Shown: positions 17,141 to 26,604 of the stretch, piece by piece
How positions within the stretch are numbered: position 1 is the first letter of the stretch
Layout of the letters: the number at the start of each line of letters is the position of its first letter
Source: Sphingobium bisphenolivorans
GTDB lineage: Bacteria > Pseudomonadota > Alphaproteobacteria > Sphingomonadales > Sphingomonadaceae
Length of the DNA stretch: 64,000 bases
Assembly: GCF_000412635.1 (NCBI RefSeq)
Contig: NZ_ASTG01000018.1
Coordinates: forward strand, 62,001-126,000
Direction: 5' to 3'
Program-made: the position numbers and the translations under genes
Notes under the pieces: generated by a model
Database searches by the model: none
What the model saw: the letters and a program-made list of their open reading frames with translations, nothing else
Told to the model about the DNA's origin: nothing

Positions 17141-17782
17141 TTATTGTATAACGAAATTGGTAAAGTAAACGTTATCGACCCCGCCATAGCCCGTCTTCTG
17201 CTTCAGGATGTCGTTGATCACGGCCTTGATTCTGCCCTGAAGCGCGCGCTTGCCCTGCGGCGTGGAGAGCGCCTCGACCGGCTGCTCGGCCAGCATCATC
17301 AGCACCTGGCTGCGGATTGCCATTTCATGGGTCTTGATCGCCTCGATGACACGCATGTCGTAATAGGTCGAAACGGCGAGCGAGATCTGCGCGAAGGCGT
17401 CCGTGTCCGACATGTTGGACGTAAACGGCGTCTGAAGCTGGAAATAAGTTGCCTGATAGGCTGCCGGGTTGGACGGCGTCGGCAGATCGATGCCCTTGCC
17501 CGGTGCATGGCCGCTCACGGGATGCGCAGCACCGCCGCCATGCCCCTCCCCTTCGCCACCGCCGCCATGGGCCTTGGCTATTTCCTCCGCGCTTTCGCCG
17601 GCAAGGACGAGCACGGGCTTGTTCGGGTCTTCCTTCGGCCCTTCTTCCTTGGCGCTGAAGAAGCCGGCCGCATAAAGGCCGCCCGCAGCGCCGGCGCCGC
17701 CCACCACCATGGCGACGACGATGAGCAGGATCATCTTCATGCCCCCGCCCTTCTTTTTCTTCGGTTTGGCGTCGTCACTCAT
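17141..17782 (-). CDS. fliL: Flagellar basal body-associated protein FliL
   Basis: Inner-membrane protein that surrounds the stators and supports torque. The 213-residue product starts with a Lys-rich cytoplasmic tail (KPKKKKGGG), one hydrophobic segment (MILLIVVAMVVGGAGAAGG), then a His/Gly-rich linker (HGGGGEGEGHGGGAAH) and a periplasmic domain ending YFTNFVIQ. The Gly/His linker is longer than in enteric FliL. It comes after fliK in the transcript. Confidence 0.88.
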   Translation of the reverse strand: MSDDAKPKKKKGGGMKMILLIVVAMVVGGAGAAGGLYAAGFFSAKEEGPKEDPNKPVLVLAGESAEEIAKAHGGGGEGEGHGGGAAHPVSGHAPGKGIDLPTPSNPAAYQATYFQLQTPFTSNMSDTDAFAQISLAVSTYYDMRVIEAIKTHEMAIRSQVLMMLAEQPVEALSTPQGKRALQGRIKAVINDILKQKTGYGGVDNVYFTNFVIQ

Positions 17783-17812
17783 CGGAAATCATCCCCCGGC
17801 TGGTCCAGCGTC

Positions 17813-19606
17813 TCAGGCATAACGCGCACGCGCGGAACCATCCGTCGCAGGGCGCCTGTCGTCATGGTTAAGAACGGCGGGATTGCCCGGTTCTTTAGCT
17901 GGGAAGGGAGAATTTTCGCGGCCCTGCCACCGCCCCTGCCCCTGCCCCTGCGACTGGCTCATATTCTGCCCGTTCGCCCAGCCGCTCTGCCCCGGCTGCT
18001 GCTGGGACGTCTGCTGCTGCGAGGATTGCTGGCTGGGGCTGTCCGCGCGCGCAGCTTCCGCGGCATGGGGAGCACGCTCCACCTTCACCTCGGCGATGCG
18101 CACGGCAGCAAGGCCGGCGTCGAGCTTCAACCTGTCGCTGTCCTGCCGCAGCGCCAGTTCGGCCGCTTCGCTGGCGACGGTCAGGCTGACCGCTGCGCCA
18201 TCCGTCCCCTGCCGGATATCGACCTGAACCGGACCAAGTTGGTCGGCGTTGATCTGGAACCGGCCCTGCGCACCATTGGCGGAGAGGCCCGCAATATCGC
18301 GCGTCAGACCGTCAATCCACTGGCCGGAGACGCCCATGTCCACCAGCTGCGCGCCGATGCTGGCGGACAGATCGACCGTCGGCGGCGCGGTTCCCGTCGG
18401 CTGGACCGAGGAGGCTGCGGCGACCTGCGCAACGGGCGCAGGAGGCGCAGCTTCGGTCGGAACCGGCCGGGTGCTCGCTGGCATGATTTCGGCAGCAGGC
18501 GTGGCGTGGCCGGCCTTCGCGCGGTCGAGCGGCTTTCCGGCGCGAACCGGCGTGCCGGGCTGGCGCGGCGCAACCTGGTCCCGAACAAGTTGGAGCAAGG
18601 CGAGCGCTTCTGACTTCATCGGCCGGCGTTCGCCTTCGCCTTCCACCATGACCGGCAGATCGGCCGCGCTGGATGCTGCGTCGGCCATGTTGGTTTTCAG
18701 GGGGTCCGGCGTCGCGGAGCCAGGGATCGCGGCCTCAGCCTTGCTGTCTCCGGCATGAGGTTGGGCGGCAGCCTGCGGCAGAGGCTGCGCCGGTGCCGGC
18801 AAATTTTTGCCGCCATCGGCGGTCGCGAGCACGCCATCCTTTCGCGGGGAAGGCGTGGCTGATGCCGGCAGCGGTGCCGGTGCTGTCGGCGGCGCCTGCG
18901 TCTGCACGGCAGCGATAGAAGGCGGCGAAAACGGTGCGTCGGCAACATCTTCCTGCGGCTTGTCCTCATCTGCCTGCGGCGCTTTCACGGACTCGACGGG
19001 CTGTTCCTGTGCGATCGGGTCGAACACCGCCTCCACTGGTGGCGGCTTCGCCTGCTTGATCCGATGAGCAAGCCTGGGCTGCTCCTGCATCGTGACAGCG
19101 GGCTGCTCCGGCACCTCGGCTTCGCTGCTCTCGTTGGCGAGCGCCGGGGGCGTATCCGCCTCGCCCTTTTCGACCGCAACGCCATCCGTAACAGGCTTCG
19201 TTTGGGCAGGCTCTCCGGAAATCTCGATTTTCTTGGCAAGGCCGGGCGGCAGCGGCAGCGACTCCCTGCGATGGCTCTGCACGGCCTGCAGCGCAGTGGC
19301 GAGGCCGAAGGGCAAGGGCGACGGCTTAGGCGCTTCTCCCATTGCGTGCTCTGCCCCGGCGGACGCGATCTCCGTGCCCCCCCCTTGGGCAGCATCTGCT
19401 GCGGGGGCCGGCACCGTCGCCTGTGGGACGCCGCCCAGTTCGGTCGCCTGGCTAGCCTGCGGCGCGGCTTCCATGGTGCCGGAGAGCAGCGCAGCGAAAT
19501 CGATTGCGCCTTCTGCGGGTGCGGCTGCACCTTCCGCCGGCATCTGCGCCGCCGCGGAGGAAAAGAGCAGGGCCTTGAGGCTGGTCAGCATGTTCACGTC
19601 AGACAT
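17813..19606 (-). CDS. fliK: Flagellar hook-length control protein FliK
   Basis: Secreted ruler that stops hook growth and triggers the FlhB switch. The 597-residue product is Ala/Pro/Gln-rich and low in complexity over its first 370 residues, as expected of a disordered ruler. The conserved C-terminal domain follows: IDGLTRDIAGLSANGAQGR, LGPVQVDIRQGTDGAAVSL, ending in a Gln-rich tail. The stop of fliK is 30 bases from fliL. Start chosen as the first ATG, which overlaps the fliJ end by eight bases. Confidence 0.85.
   Translation of the reverse strand: MSDVNMLTSLKALLFSSAAAQMPAEGAAAPAEGAIDFAALLSGTMEAAPQASQATELGGVPQATVPAPAADAAQGGGTEIASAGAEHAMGEAPKPSPLPFGLATALQAVQSHRRESLPLPPGLAKKIEISGEPAQTKPVTDGVAVEKGEADTPPALANESSEAEVPEQPAVTMQEQPRLAHRIKQAKPPPVEAVFDPIAQEQPVESVKAPQADEDKPQEDVADAPFSPPSIAAVQTQAPPTAPAPLPASATPSPRKDGVLATADGGKNLPAPAQPLPQAAAQPHAGDSKAEAAIPGSATPDPLKTNMADAASSAADLPVMVEGEGERRPMKSEALALLQLVRDQVAPRQPGTPVRAGKPLDRAKAGHATPAAEIMPASTRPVPTEAAPPAPVAQVAAASSVQPTGTAPPTVDLSASIGAQLVDMGVSGQWIDGLTRDIAGLSANGAQGRFQINADQLGPVQVDIRQGTDGAAVSLTVASEAAELALRQDSDRLKLDAGLAAVRIAEVKVERAPHAAEAARADSPSQQSSQQQTSQQQPGQSGWANGQNMSQSQGQGQGRWQGRENSPFPAKEPGNPAVLNHDDRRPATDGSARARYA
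18797..18812. promoter_or_regulatory. CGGCAAAT-type palindrome inside fliK
   Basis: CGGCAAATTTTTGCCG differs by one central base from the perfect palindrome at 37524-37539 upstream of flgB, and its flanking bases also match. It may be an enhancer for the flagellar activator or simply coding sequence; no sigma-54 promoter was found close by. Confidence 0.3.
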
Positions 19607-20024
19607 CTCCTGTCCGCTGCATCCGGCGATAGCGCGGCAGCGCCGCCAGTTTATTCTCCCGCCATTCCTCCAGGTCCGCGCGAGCGCGATCCTTGAGCTT
19701 CACGGCGATTTCGCGATCCCGATTGGCCGCGAGAGAAAGGCCTTCCTTGACCTCCACCTTGCGGCGCGCATCGTAGAGCGCTCCGTCCAGCTGCCGCCCC
19801 GCCTGTTCGAGACGGCCCGCCAGCTCCTGCATCGCTGCAAAATTCGCGCCAGTTGCCATGCCCTGGTTCGTAAAAAGATCGTCGCGCACATTGCGCAGCC
19901 GCTGCGCGTTGCGCGCGATGCCGTCCGCCTCATCGCGGGCGCGGGCCGTCTCGGCGGCAGCCATGGCGTGCTGCACATGGCGGACGCGCAGCACGCGCTG
20001 GCGGCGGGCGACCTCCCCCTTCAC
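19599..20024 (-). CDS. fliJ: Flagellar export protein FliJ
   Basis: Small coiled-coil protein (141 residues) that links the ATPase ring to FlhA. The sequence is almost entirely charged helix with Arg/Ala/Gln heptads and no membrane segment. Sequence conservation in FliJ is low; the call rests on the size, coiled-coil nature and position directly after fliI, whose end it overlaps by four bases. Confidence 0.8.
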   Translation of the reverse strand: MKGEVARRQRVLRVRHVQHAMAAAETARARDEADGIARNAQRLRNVRDDLFTNQGMATGANFAAMQELAGRLEQAGRQLDGALYDARRKVEVKEGLSLAANRDREIAVKLKDRARADLEEWRENKLAALPRYRRMQRTGDV

Positions 20025-21349
20025 GCGCCGAACTCGGCGATGAGGGCGGCGGCGCTGGTATCGAGGTCGATGAAGCTTTTCTGATCCTGGCGGATGAAGT
20101 CGAGTATCTCCTGCCGGCGCTGCACCGCTTCATCGATCACGGGGTCGTTGCCTGGGCGGTAGGCGCCCATCAGGATGAGATCGCGATTTTCCTCATAGGC
20201 GGCCCACAGGCGTCGGTAGGCGGCGGCGGCGAGGCGGTGCTCGTCCGGCACGACATCGGCCATGACGCGCGACAAGGACTTGCCGATGTCGATGGCGGGG
20301 AAGATCGCCTGCTCCGACAGATGGCGGGAGAGCACGAAATGGCCGTCCACGATGGCGCGGGCGGCATCGACGATTGGGTCGTCGGTGTCGTCGCCGTCCG
20401 CCAGCACGGTATAAAGCGCTGTGATCGAGCCGCCGGTGCGGGCATCGACGCCCGCGCGCTCGACCAGACGGGGGATCAGCGCGAGCGCGGAGGGCGGATA
20501 GCCCTTCATCGCGGGCGGTTCGCCAAGGGCCAATCCAATCTCGCGCTGGGCATGGGCACAGCGGGTAAGGCTGTCGATCAGCAGCAGCACCTTCTTGCCG
20601 CGGGCGCGGAAATATTCGGCGATTGCGGTGGCGCGCGCGGCGGCGCGAAGGCGCAGCACCGGGGGATGGTCGGCCGGCACGGCGACGACGATCGACTTGT
20701 GCATCGCGCCCTTGAGCTTGGTTTCCAGGAAGTCGCTGACCTCGCGGCCGCGCTCGCCAATCAGGCCGGCGACGACGATGTCGGCTTCCGCGCCCTGGAT
20801 CATCTGGCCCATCAGCACCGACTTGCCGACGCCGGAACCCGCGATGATGGCGATGCGCTGGCCGCGCCCGGCGGTGAGCAGCGCATTGACGGCGCGAACC
20901 CCAAGGTCGAACGGCTCGGTGACGCGACCCCGGTCGAGGACATTGCCCTTGACCCCGTTGAGCGGCCAGCTGCCGCCCCCCATGATCGGCCCGCGGCGGT
21001 CGAGCGGCTGACCCATGGCGTCGATGACGCGGCCGATCAGCCCTTCGCCGACCTGCACCATGTTCGCCTGGCTGTCCGGTTCGACCCGCGCACCATTTTC
21101 CAGCGGCGCATCGTTGTCGAGCGGCACCAGCAGCGTCTTGTCGCCGCGAAAGCCCACGACTTCGGCCCGGCAGATGGTGCCGTCCGATGCGGTTACGCGC
21201 GCGCCCGCGCCGATCGGGCGGCGGAAGCCGGTGACTTCCAGCATACCCGCATCATGGCTGACCAGTCGGCCGACATGGCGGGGTGCACGGTTCTGCACCT
21301 GCATATGGTCGAACAGCGTCTCCGCCTGGGCAAGCGCGGCGCGGATCAT
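20021..21349 (-). CDS. fliI: Flagellum-specific ATPase FliI
   Basis: Cytoplasmic ATPase that energises the export apparatus. The 442-residue product has Walker A GSGVGKS (171-177), Walker B within KVLLLIDSLTR, and the family segment YPPSALALIPRLVERAG. It shares start/stop overlaps with fliH and fliJ, so the three are translated together. Length and motifs are canonical, distinguishing it from F1 beta subunits. Confidence 0.95.
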   Translation of the reverse strand: MIRAALAQAETLFDHMQVQNRAPRHVGRLVSHDAGMLEVTGFRRPIGAGARVTASDGTICRAEVVGFRGDKTLLVPLDNDAPLENGARVEPDSQANMVQVGEGLIGRVIDAMGQPLDRRGPIMGGGSWPLNGVKGNVLDRGRVTEPFDLGVRAVNALLTAGRGQRIAIIAGSGVGKSVLMGQMIQGAEADIVVAGLIGERGREVSDFLETKLKGAMHKSIVVAVPADHPPVLRLRAAARATAIAEYFRARGKKVLLLIDSLTRCAHAQREIGLALGEPPAMKGYPPSALALIPRLVERAGVDARTGGSITALYTVLADGDDTDDPIVDAARAIVDGHFVLSRHLSEQAIFPAIDIGKSLSRVMADVVPDEHRLAAAAYRRLWAAYEENRDLILMGAYRPGNDPVIDEAVQRRQEILDFIRQDQKSFIDLDTSAAALIAEFGA

Positions 21350-21972
21350 GCCTTTCCTTCCATATCGTCGAGCAGCGCGCGCAGGCGGGAAAGGCGGACA
21401 TCAGGGCCATCCTCGACCCAGCCATCAGCGGTTTCGAGCCGCACGCAGCCGCGATGCATATCCCGGTCGGCGACCAGCTTCACGCCGATCTCCTGATCCT
21501 CCAGCAGCGTCGCGTCGTCGGGATGGAGGTGCAGCGCGCTCTTGTCGTCATTATCCTCGATGAAGGCGGCGACGATGTCGCAGCGCTGGACGAGACGCTC
21601 GATGTCGATCTCGACCTCGCCGACGATCTGCTCGACCAGGCGGACCACGGTGGCGGAAAGCATGGTGGAGAGCATGCCGCTGGGCGCGGGCGCCAGCATG
21701 GTGAGCGCTTCGGCAAGGCGATCGCGCGCCTCGGCATTGGCGGCGCTTTCTTCAGCCGTCACCCGGCTGCCTTCGTCAAAGCCCATGGCGAAGGCCTCTA
21801 TGCGGGCCTGTTCCAGCATATCCTCGTCGCTCAGCGGCACGATGTCGTGCACGGCCGGACCCGAGACGGCTTGGACGTCAGCATAAAGGCTGCGGAAGCC
21901 GCCGCTCGTCACCTGGCCCATGCCGCCGAGCGGGATGCTGGCGACTTCTGCATTGGCCCAAAGCTTAGACAA
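21346..21972 (-). CDS. fliH: Flagellar assembly protein FliH
   Basis: Regulator of FliI that tethers it to the C-ring. The 208-residue product is helical and acidic, with a segment (VVRLVEQIVGEVEIDIERLVQRCD) typical of the FliH/stator-like region and a C-terminal part with RGCVRLETADGWVEDG resembling the FliH/SctL domain. The call is supported by length and by its position between fliG and fliI with eight- and four-base overlaps. Confidence 0.85.
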   Translation of the reverse strand: MSKLWANAEVASIPLGGMGQVTSGGFRSLYADVQAVSGPAVHDIVPLSDEDMLEQARIEAFAMGFDEGSRVTAEESAANAEARDRLAEALTMLAPAPSGMLSTMLSATVVRLVEQIVGEVEIDIERLVQRCDIVAAFIEDNDDKSALHLHPDDATLLEDQEIGVKLVADRDMHRGCVRLETADGWVEDGPDVRLSRLRALLDDMEGKA

Positions 21973-22978
21973 AGTCGTTCCCCTTGCCGCCCAGCATGAT
22001 GGTGCCCGCGTCGGCCATGCGGCGTGCGGTGGCGATGATGAGCTTCTGCGCGTCGATCACTTCGGCGAGGCGGATCGGCCCGCGTTCCTCGATCTCGTCG
22101 GCAATCGCCTGCGCGGCGCGGGCCGACATCGACCCGAAGATCTTGGCCTTCAGCATCTCGTTCGCGCCCTTGAGCGCGACCACCAGGATCGAGCTGTCGA
22201 CGGTGCGCATCAGCGTGCCCATATTCTTGTCGTCCATGTCGATGAGGTTGTCGAAGACGAACATCTCCTCCTCGATCGTCTGGGCGACCATCTTGTCGCG
22301 CTTGGCGAGCGCCTTAATGATGCGCTGCTCATTGTCCTTGCGAACATTGTTCATGATCGCTGCCGCCTCGATCGTGCCGCCGCGCTGGGAAGCGCCGCCC
22401 TGCTTCTTCGACATGTTGCCGCGCAGCAGCAGCTTTTCGAGATCGTCCAGCGCCTCGTTCGACACGGGGCCGAGCGTGGCGATGCGATAGACGATCTCTT
22501 CCTGATACTCGGCTGGCAGCAATTGCAGCACATCGGCGGCGATCGGCGCCTCCAGATGGGCGAGCACGATCGCCATGATCTGCGGATGCTCGACCTCGAT
22601 CAGGCTGGCGATTTCCTTGGCATCCATCCACTTCAGCATTTCGAGCTGTGTCGAGCGGGTCGGCGGGGTGATGCGAGCGAGCATGTTCTCGGCCCGCTCC
22701 TCGCCCAGCGCCTTGGTCATGGCGCCGCGGATATGCTGGGTCGCGCCATAGCCGATGGTGGTGCGCTTCTTCGCCTTGGTGACGAAATGGTCGAGCGCTT
22801 CGTTGACTTCCTCGACCTGAACGTCGGCGACGTCGTACATGGCGTAACCGAGTTGGCGGACCTCTTCAGGTTCCAGGCGCGAGAGGATCTGCGCGGCCTC
22901 ATCCTCATCGAACAGCATCAGCAGGACGGCGGCGGCGGCGCTACCCTTGAGCGCCGGGTTGACGGCGGCTTCAGGCAT
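21965..22978 (-). CDS. fliG: Flagellar motor switch protein FliG
   Basis: C-ring protein that meets the stators and generates torque. The 337-residue product has the N-terminal domain that binds FliF, the middle domain with EVEHPQIMAIVLAHLE, and the C-terminal torque helix region VLVALKGANEMLKAKIFGSMSA (cited by position, residues 255-285) with alternating charges. It overlaps fliF and fliH by eight bases each. Confidence 0.95.
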   Translation of the reverse strand: MPEAAVNPALKGSAAAAVLLMLFDEDEAAQILSRLEPEEVRQLGYAMYDVADVQVEEVNEALDHFVTKAKKRTTIGYGATQHIRGAMTKALGEERAENMLARITPPTRSTQLEMLKWMDAKEIASLIEVEHPQIMAIVLAHLEAPIAADVLQLLPAEYQEEIVYRIATLGPVSNEALDDLEKLLLRGNMSKKQGGASQRGGTIEAAAIMNNVRKDNEQRIIKALAKRDKMVAQTIEEEMFVFDNLIDMDDKNMGTLMRTVDSSILVVALKGANEMLKAKIFGSMSARAAQAIADEIEERGPIRLAEVIDAQKLIIATARRMADAGTIMLGGKGNDFV

Positions 22979-24722
22979 TTTCCTTCTTCCCTTCCTTCAG
23001 AAGGTCGCGGACGACGAGAGCGGCGCGGTCGGGGTCCTGCTTCACGAAGTTGCGAATGAGGTCGGCACGCTGGGCGTAGTCGTAGGTGGAGGAGATCATG
23101 TCGAGCGTGACCGGCGTGGACCCATCCGGGTTCACCACGGCCTGACGGGTGATTTCGGTCGAGATTTCGCGGCCGATCTTCTGACCGGCGGCAGCGCTCT
23201 GCTCGGCCTGTTCAGCCTGAGCGGCGGCGCGGCGCTTCAAGAGCGGACGGCCGATGCCGAAGATGACCAGCAGCGCGACGAGCAGCGCGGAGACGTTGCG
23301 CACCAGCGGCGAAACCCAGCTGGCTTCATACCAGGGAGCTGCGACTTCCTCGGCCTTGGCAAAGCTGCGCGATGAAAGGGCCACCACATCGCCACGCGCC
23401 TGGTCGAACCCGACGGCGCCCTTCACCAGCGCTTCCAGCGCGGCGATTTCCTGAGCGGAGCGGGGCTTGCCGTCCGGGCCGTTGTCCAGAGCGACCGCGA
23501 CCGACAGGCGCTTGACCGTGCCGATGGCGTCCTTGGTCACGGACACTTCGCGGCCGAGCTCAAAATTGCGATTGAAGGTTTCCTCGGTCTTCATCAGCGG
23601 ATTGGCGGGAGTACCGGGCTGCGCGGCGGTTTGCGCGCTTTCCGTGCCCTGGCTGACCGCCTGTCCGTTCGGGTTGGTCTGCGTAACGGTCGGGTTGACC
23701 GGCGCCTGATTGCTGAGCGCACCGGGAACGCCGCCGGCTTCCCCGCCTGCGCCTTGACCGCGCGGGTCGGAGGCCCAGGTGCCCTGCTCGCTGCGAAGGC
23801 GCGCCTCATCCTGCGGATAGGTTTCGCGGGTCGCCTGACGCTCGGCGAAATTGAGTTCGGTGTGCACCTCAGTCGAGAATTTGCCGGCGCCCAGGATCGG
23901 GGTGAGCAGCGCGATCACCGACTGACGATAGCGGTCCTCCATCCGGGTCTGGATGGCGAGCTGGCGGTCGTCGGCAGCGTTGCTGTCGTTATTGCTGATG
24001 AGGCGGCCATTCTGGTCCACGACCGAGATGTCCTCCGGGTTCAGCTCGGGGATGGAGGAGGCGACCAGATGCACGATGGCGCTCACCTGCGCGTCGGTCA
24101 GCTGCCGCCCCTGCGCCAGACGCAGCATCACCGAGGCGGAGGGCTTTGTCCGTTCGCGCAGGAAGACGCTGGGCGGCTCGACCGCGAGGTGGACCTTGGC
24201 GCTCTCGACGCTGTCGATCGCCTCGATCGTGCGCGCGAGGTCCATCTCGCGGGCGGAGCGGAGCTTTTCGCCCTCGACGGCGCGCGAAGCACCCATCGGC
24301 AGGCTGTCGATCATGCTGTTGCCGTCGGGTGCGCTCTTGGGCAGGCCCTGCGCGGCGAGCATCATCTTCGCCTTGAAATAATCATCCTCGCCGACTGTCA
24401 TGCCACCCGAATTGTCGAAATCGTAGCGGATGCCGTTCTGGTCGAGCACGCTCGCCACCGCCGACTTGTCGGCATCGGGAAGGGCGCGGAACAGGTCGCG
24501 CTGCGGCGGTTCACGCAGCGCCAGCCAGGCGGCACCTGCCGTGGCGACCACGCCCAGCATACCGAGCAGCGGCAGGCTCTTGGCGACAGCGGGCTGCTTG
24601 ATGAAGCCGGTGAAGCGCGCCTTCAGTGCGTCGGCGCCCTTGGCGCTTCCGAAGGAGGCGGGGCTGGCGGCGGGAAGAGCGGCGGCGCCGCCCACTTGGG
24701 TGGAAAGTGCGTTCTCGCTCAT
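22971..24722 (-). CDS. fliF: Flagellar MS-ring protein FliF
   Basis: Forms the MS ring in the inner membrane, the base of flagellar assembly. The 583-residue product has an N-terminal hydrophobic segment (PLLGMLGVVATAGAAWLAL), the ring-building motif regions with GASRAVEGEKLRSAREMDLARTI-type sequence, a second membrane segment near residue 470 and a C-terminal FliG-binding tail (YAQRADLIRNFVKQDPDRAA). It follows fliE by a single base. Confidence 0.95.
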   Translation of the reverse strand: MSENALSTQVGGAAALPAASPASFGSAKGADALKARFTGFIKQPAVAKSLPLLGMLGVVATAGAAWLALREPPQRDLFRALPDADKSAVASVLDQNGIRYDFDNSGGMTVGEDDYFKAKMMLAAQGLPKSAPDGNSMIDSLPMGASRAVEGEKLRSAREMDLARTIEAIDSVESAKVHLAVEPPSVFLRERTKPSASVMLRLAQGRQLTDAQVSAIVHLVASSIPELNPEDISVVDQNGRLISNNDSNAADDRQLAIQTRMEDRYRQSVIALLTPILGAGKFSTEVHTELNFAERQATRETYPQDEARLRSEQGTWASDPRGQGAGGEAGGVPGALSNQAPVNPTVTQTNPNGQAVSQGTESAQTAAQPGTPANPLMKTEETFNRNFELGREVSVTKDAIGTVKRLSVAVALDNGPDGKPRSAQEIAALEALVKGAVGFDQARGDVVALSSRSFAKAEEVAAPWYEASWVSPLVRNVSALLVALLVIFGIGRPLLKRRAAAQAEQAEQSAAAGQKIGREISTEITRQAVVNPDGSTPVTLDMISSTYDYAQRADLIRNFVKQDPDRAALVVRDLLKEGKKENA

Positions 24723-24723
24723 A

Positions 24724-25083
24724 TTACACCGGCATGCTCATGATGTCCTTGTAAGCGGACAGCAATTTGTTGCGGACCTGAAGGGTGGCTTCGAAGCTCA
24801 CCGACGCCTGCTGTTTGGCAAGCATCACGCCGGCGATATCCGTGGTTTCCCCCCGTTCGAACGAGGCGGCGGCGTCACCCGCCTGATTTTGCAGGCCGTT
24901 CACCTGCTCCAGCGCCGATTTCAACGCATCGGTGAAACCGCCGGGGGCGGTGGCGCCGTTGGTGCCGACCGCTGCGGGACCGCCGGTGTTGCCGGTCTGG
25001 GCGACGTCGCGCAGCGCGGCGTTCTTCTGGAGAATGGCGTTGCGGATCGCCATCACGCTGTCGGTGGCAGAGATGCCGGACAT
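24724..25083 (-). CDS. fliE: Flagellar hook-basal body protein FliE
   Basis: First rod protein, joining the MS ring to the rod. The 119-residue product has the conserved C-terminal half with ALEQVNGLQNQAGDAAASFERG and VSFEATLQVRNKLLSAYKDIMSMPV (two helices, residues 60-119). The N-terminal 50 residues are variable. It lies 12 bases after the sigma-54 activator gene and leads the fliEFGHIJK run. Confidence 0.92.
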   Translation of the reverse strand: MSGISATDSVMAIRNAILQKNAALRDVAQTGNTGGPAAVGTNGATAPGGFTDALKSALEQVNGLQNQAGDAAASFERGETTDIAGVMLAKQQASVSFEATLQVRNKLLSAYKDIMSMPV

Positions 25084-25095
25084 GTCCTATCCCCC

Positions 25096-26355
25096 TTATG
25101 CCGCGGCCAGCTCGCGCATTTCGGCGAGCCGATAGCGCAGCGTGCGTTCGGAAATGCCGAGCTTGCGGGCGGCGGCGGCGCGATGCCCGTCCGTCTCCCG
25201 CAGGGCGGCGCGGACCGCCTCCAGCTTGGAGTTGTGGGCGACGTCGCGCAGGCGGATCGGCTCGGCGGTTTCCAGCACCTGCTGTTTCACGACGCGCAGT
25301 TGCGGGGCGCCGGTGATGTGGAGGTCGTCGGCGTCGATGCGGTCACCGTCGCGCAGTACGACCGCGCGCTGAAGGACGTTACCAAGTTCGCGAGCGTTGC
25401 CGGGCCAGATATGGGCGGAAAGCTTCTCCAGCGCCGCGGCGGTCGGCCACACGAACCTGTCCTTGCCCGCTTCAGCCGAGCGCAGCAACATCGCGGCGGC
25501 GATAGCGGTCACGTCGCCGGAGCGCTCGGCCAGCGGGCGCAGTTCCAGCGGCATGACATTGAGGCGCCAGTAGAGGTCTTCGCGGAAGCGCCCTGCTGCC
25601 ACCTCAGCCGCGAGGTTGCGGTTGCACGCCGCGACGATGCGGACATCGACCGGAACCGGGTGGGTCGCGCCGACGGGCAGCACTTCGCCTTCCTGAAGGG
25701 CGCGCAGCAGCTTCGCCTGAAGGCTGAGCGGCAGTTCGGCGATCTCGTCGAGGAACAGCGTGCCGCCGTCCGCCGCCAGAAACAGACCCTCCGACGCGTT
25801 GGCTGCGCCGGTGAAGCTGCCCTTCTTGTGACCGAAGAGCATTGCTTCCATCATGGTTTCCGGAAGCGCCGCGCAGTTGACGGCGATGAAGTCGCGCGAC
25901 ACGCGGCCCGATTGCGCATGGAGGAAGCGCGCCATGCCTTCCTTTCCGGTGCCGGTGTCGCCCTGGATCAGGACCGTGGCATCGCTGCGGGCGACGCGGC
26001 TTGCCAGCGTCATCAGGCGGGCGCTGGCATTGTCGCCGACAGCAGGGACTGCAGCGGGGCGAGCCAGTTCCGCGATGAGCGCGAAAGCAAAGCCCATGTC
26101 TTCCAGGCCGAACGCCACGCGGGCCGGCAGGCCGTTGGCGGCGGCGACCAGCGAGGGCGCGCCCTCGATCAGGTTGATCAGGATGTCGCGATGGGTGGCA
26201 TGACCGATCTCGGTCGCGAGCAGCACGCGGCGGTCGTCCCGCTCGCGGGGGCCCTGCGCGTCCACGATGCGGACAGTATAAAAGGCATTCTCCAGCCAGT
26301 GCTGCAGCCCGGGAACGAGCGCGCAGACTCCTCGGCTCACGTCGAGCGATGACAT
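25096..26355 (-). CDS. Sigma-54-dependent flagellar transcriptional activator, FlbD-like
   Basis: Likely master activator of the sigma-54 class of flagellar genes. The 419-residue protein has an AAA+ domain with Walker A GDTGTGKE (132-139) and GSFTGA (179-184), the variant of GAFTGA that contacts sigma-54. A Fis-type helix-turn-helix ends it (GHRAAAARKLGISERTLRYRL). The N-terminal 105 residues do not show the Asp pocket of a normal receiver, so it may be controlled by protein partners (FliX-like) rather than phosphorylation. It could equally be named FleQ/FlgR-like; FlbD is inferred from alphaproteobacterial context. Confidence 0.82.
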   Translation of the reverse strand: MSSLDVSRGVCALVPGLQHWLENAFYTVRIVDAQGPRERDDRRVLLATEIGHATHRDILINLIEGAPSLVAAANGLPARVAFGLEDMGFAFALIAELARPAAVPAVGDNASARLMTLASRVARSDATVLIQGDTGTGKEGMARFLHAQSGRVSRDFIAVNCAALPETMMEAMLFGHKKGSFTGAANASEGLFLAADGGTLFLDEIAELPLSLQAKLLRALQEGEVLPVGATHPVPVDVRIVAACNRNLAAEVAAGRFREDLYWRLNVMPLELRPLAERSGDVTAIAAAMLLRSAEAGKDRFVWPTAAALEKLSAHIWPGNARELGNVLQRAVVLRDGDRIDADDLHITGAPQLRVVKQQVLETAEPIRLRDVAHNSKLEAVRAALRETDGHRAAAARKLGISERTLRYRLAEMRELAAA

Positions 26356-26455
26356 GAACTAAACCCCATGTTTCTTGGCTGGTTTGTGCCCCCGCACGCC
26401 CCTAACCCCTTCGATGTCTTGAAAATGCCCGACCATGGTTATCATATGGTTAATC

Positions 26456-26470
26456 CGGCAAAGCGCTTGC
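26456..26470 (+). promoter_or_regulatory. Possible sigma-54 promoter upstream of flagellin
   Basis: CGGCAAAGCGCTTGC keeps GG and GC at the correct 10-base spacing and the TTGC half exactly, but has two changes from TGGCAC. It would leave a leader of over 200 bases. The nearer sigma-28 site is the better promoter. Confidence 0.35.
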
Positions 26471-26476
26471 CGCCGG

Positions 26477-26502
26477 CCGGCAATTTTTTTCCGGATTGCC
26501 GG
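26477..26502. promoter_or_regulatory. CCGGCAA...TTGCCGG inverted repeat upstream of flagellin
   Basis: Seven-base arms (26477-26483, 26496-26502) separated by 12 bases. The half-site matches the CGGCAA of the flgB-upstream palindrome, so both may bind the same flagellar regulator. Confidence 0.4.
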
Positions 26503-26604
26503 AACTTTTCGCCGCCCCACGCTTATGCGCTCGCCAATTAACGTTACGGAACGCCCACTTTCCGCGGTTCTTCAACTGATTTCAGAAAAAAATAGTGGCA
26601 GGCC

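Noticed and set aside
26376-26396. Possible sigma-54 site facing the activator gene
   Set aside because: GG-N10-GC can be found, but flanking bases do not match the consensus.
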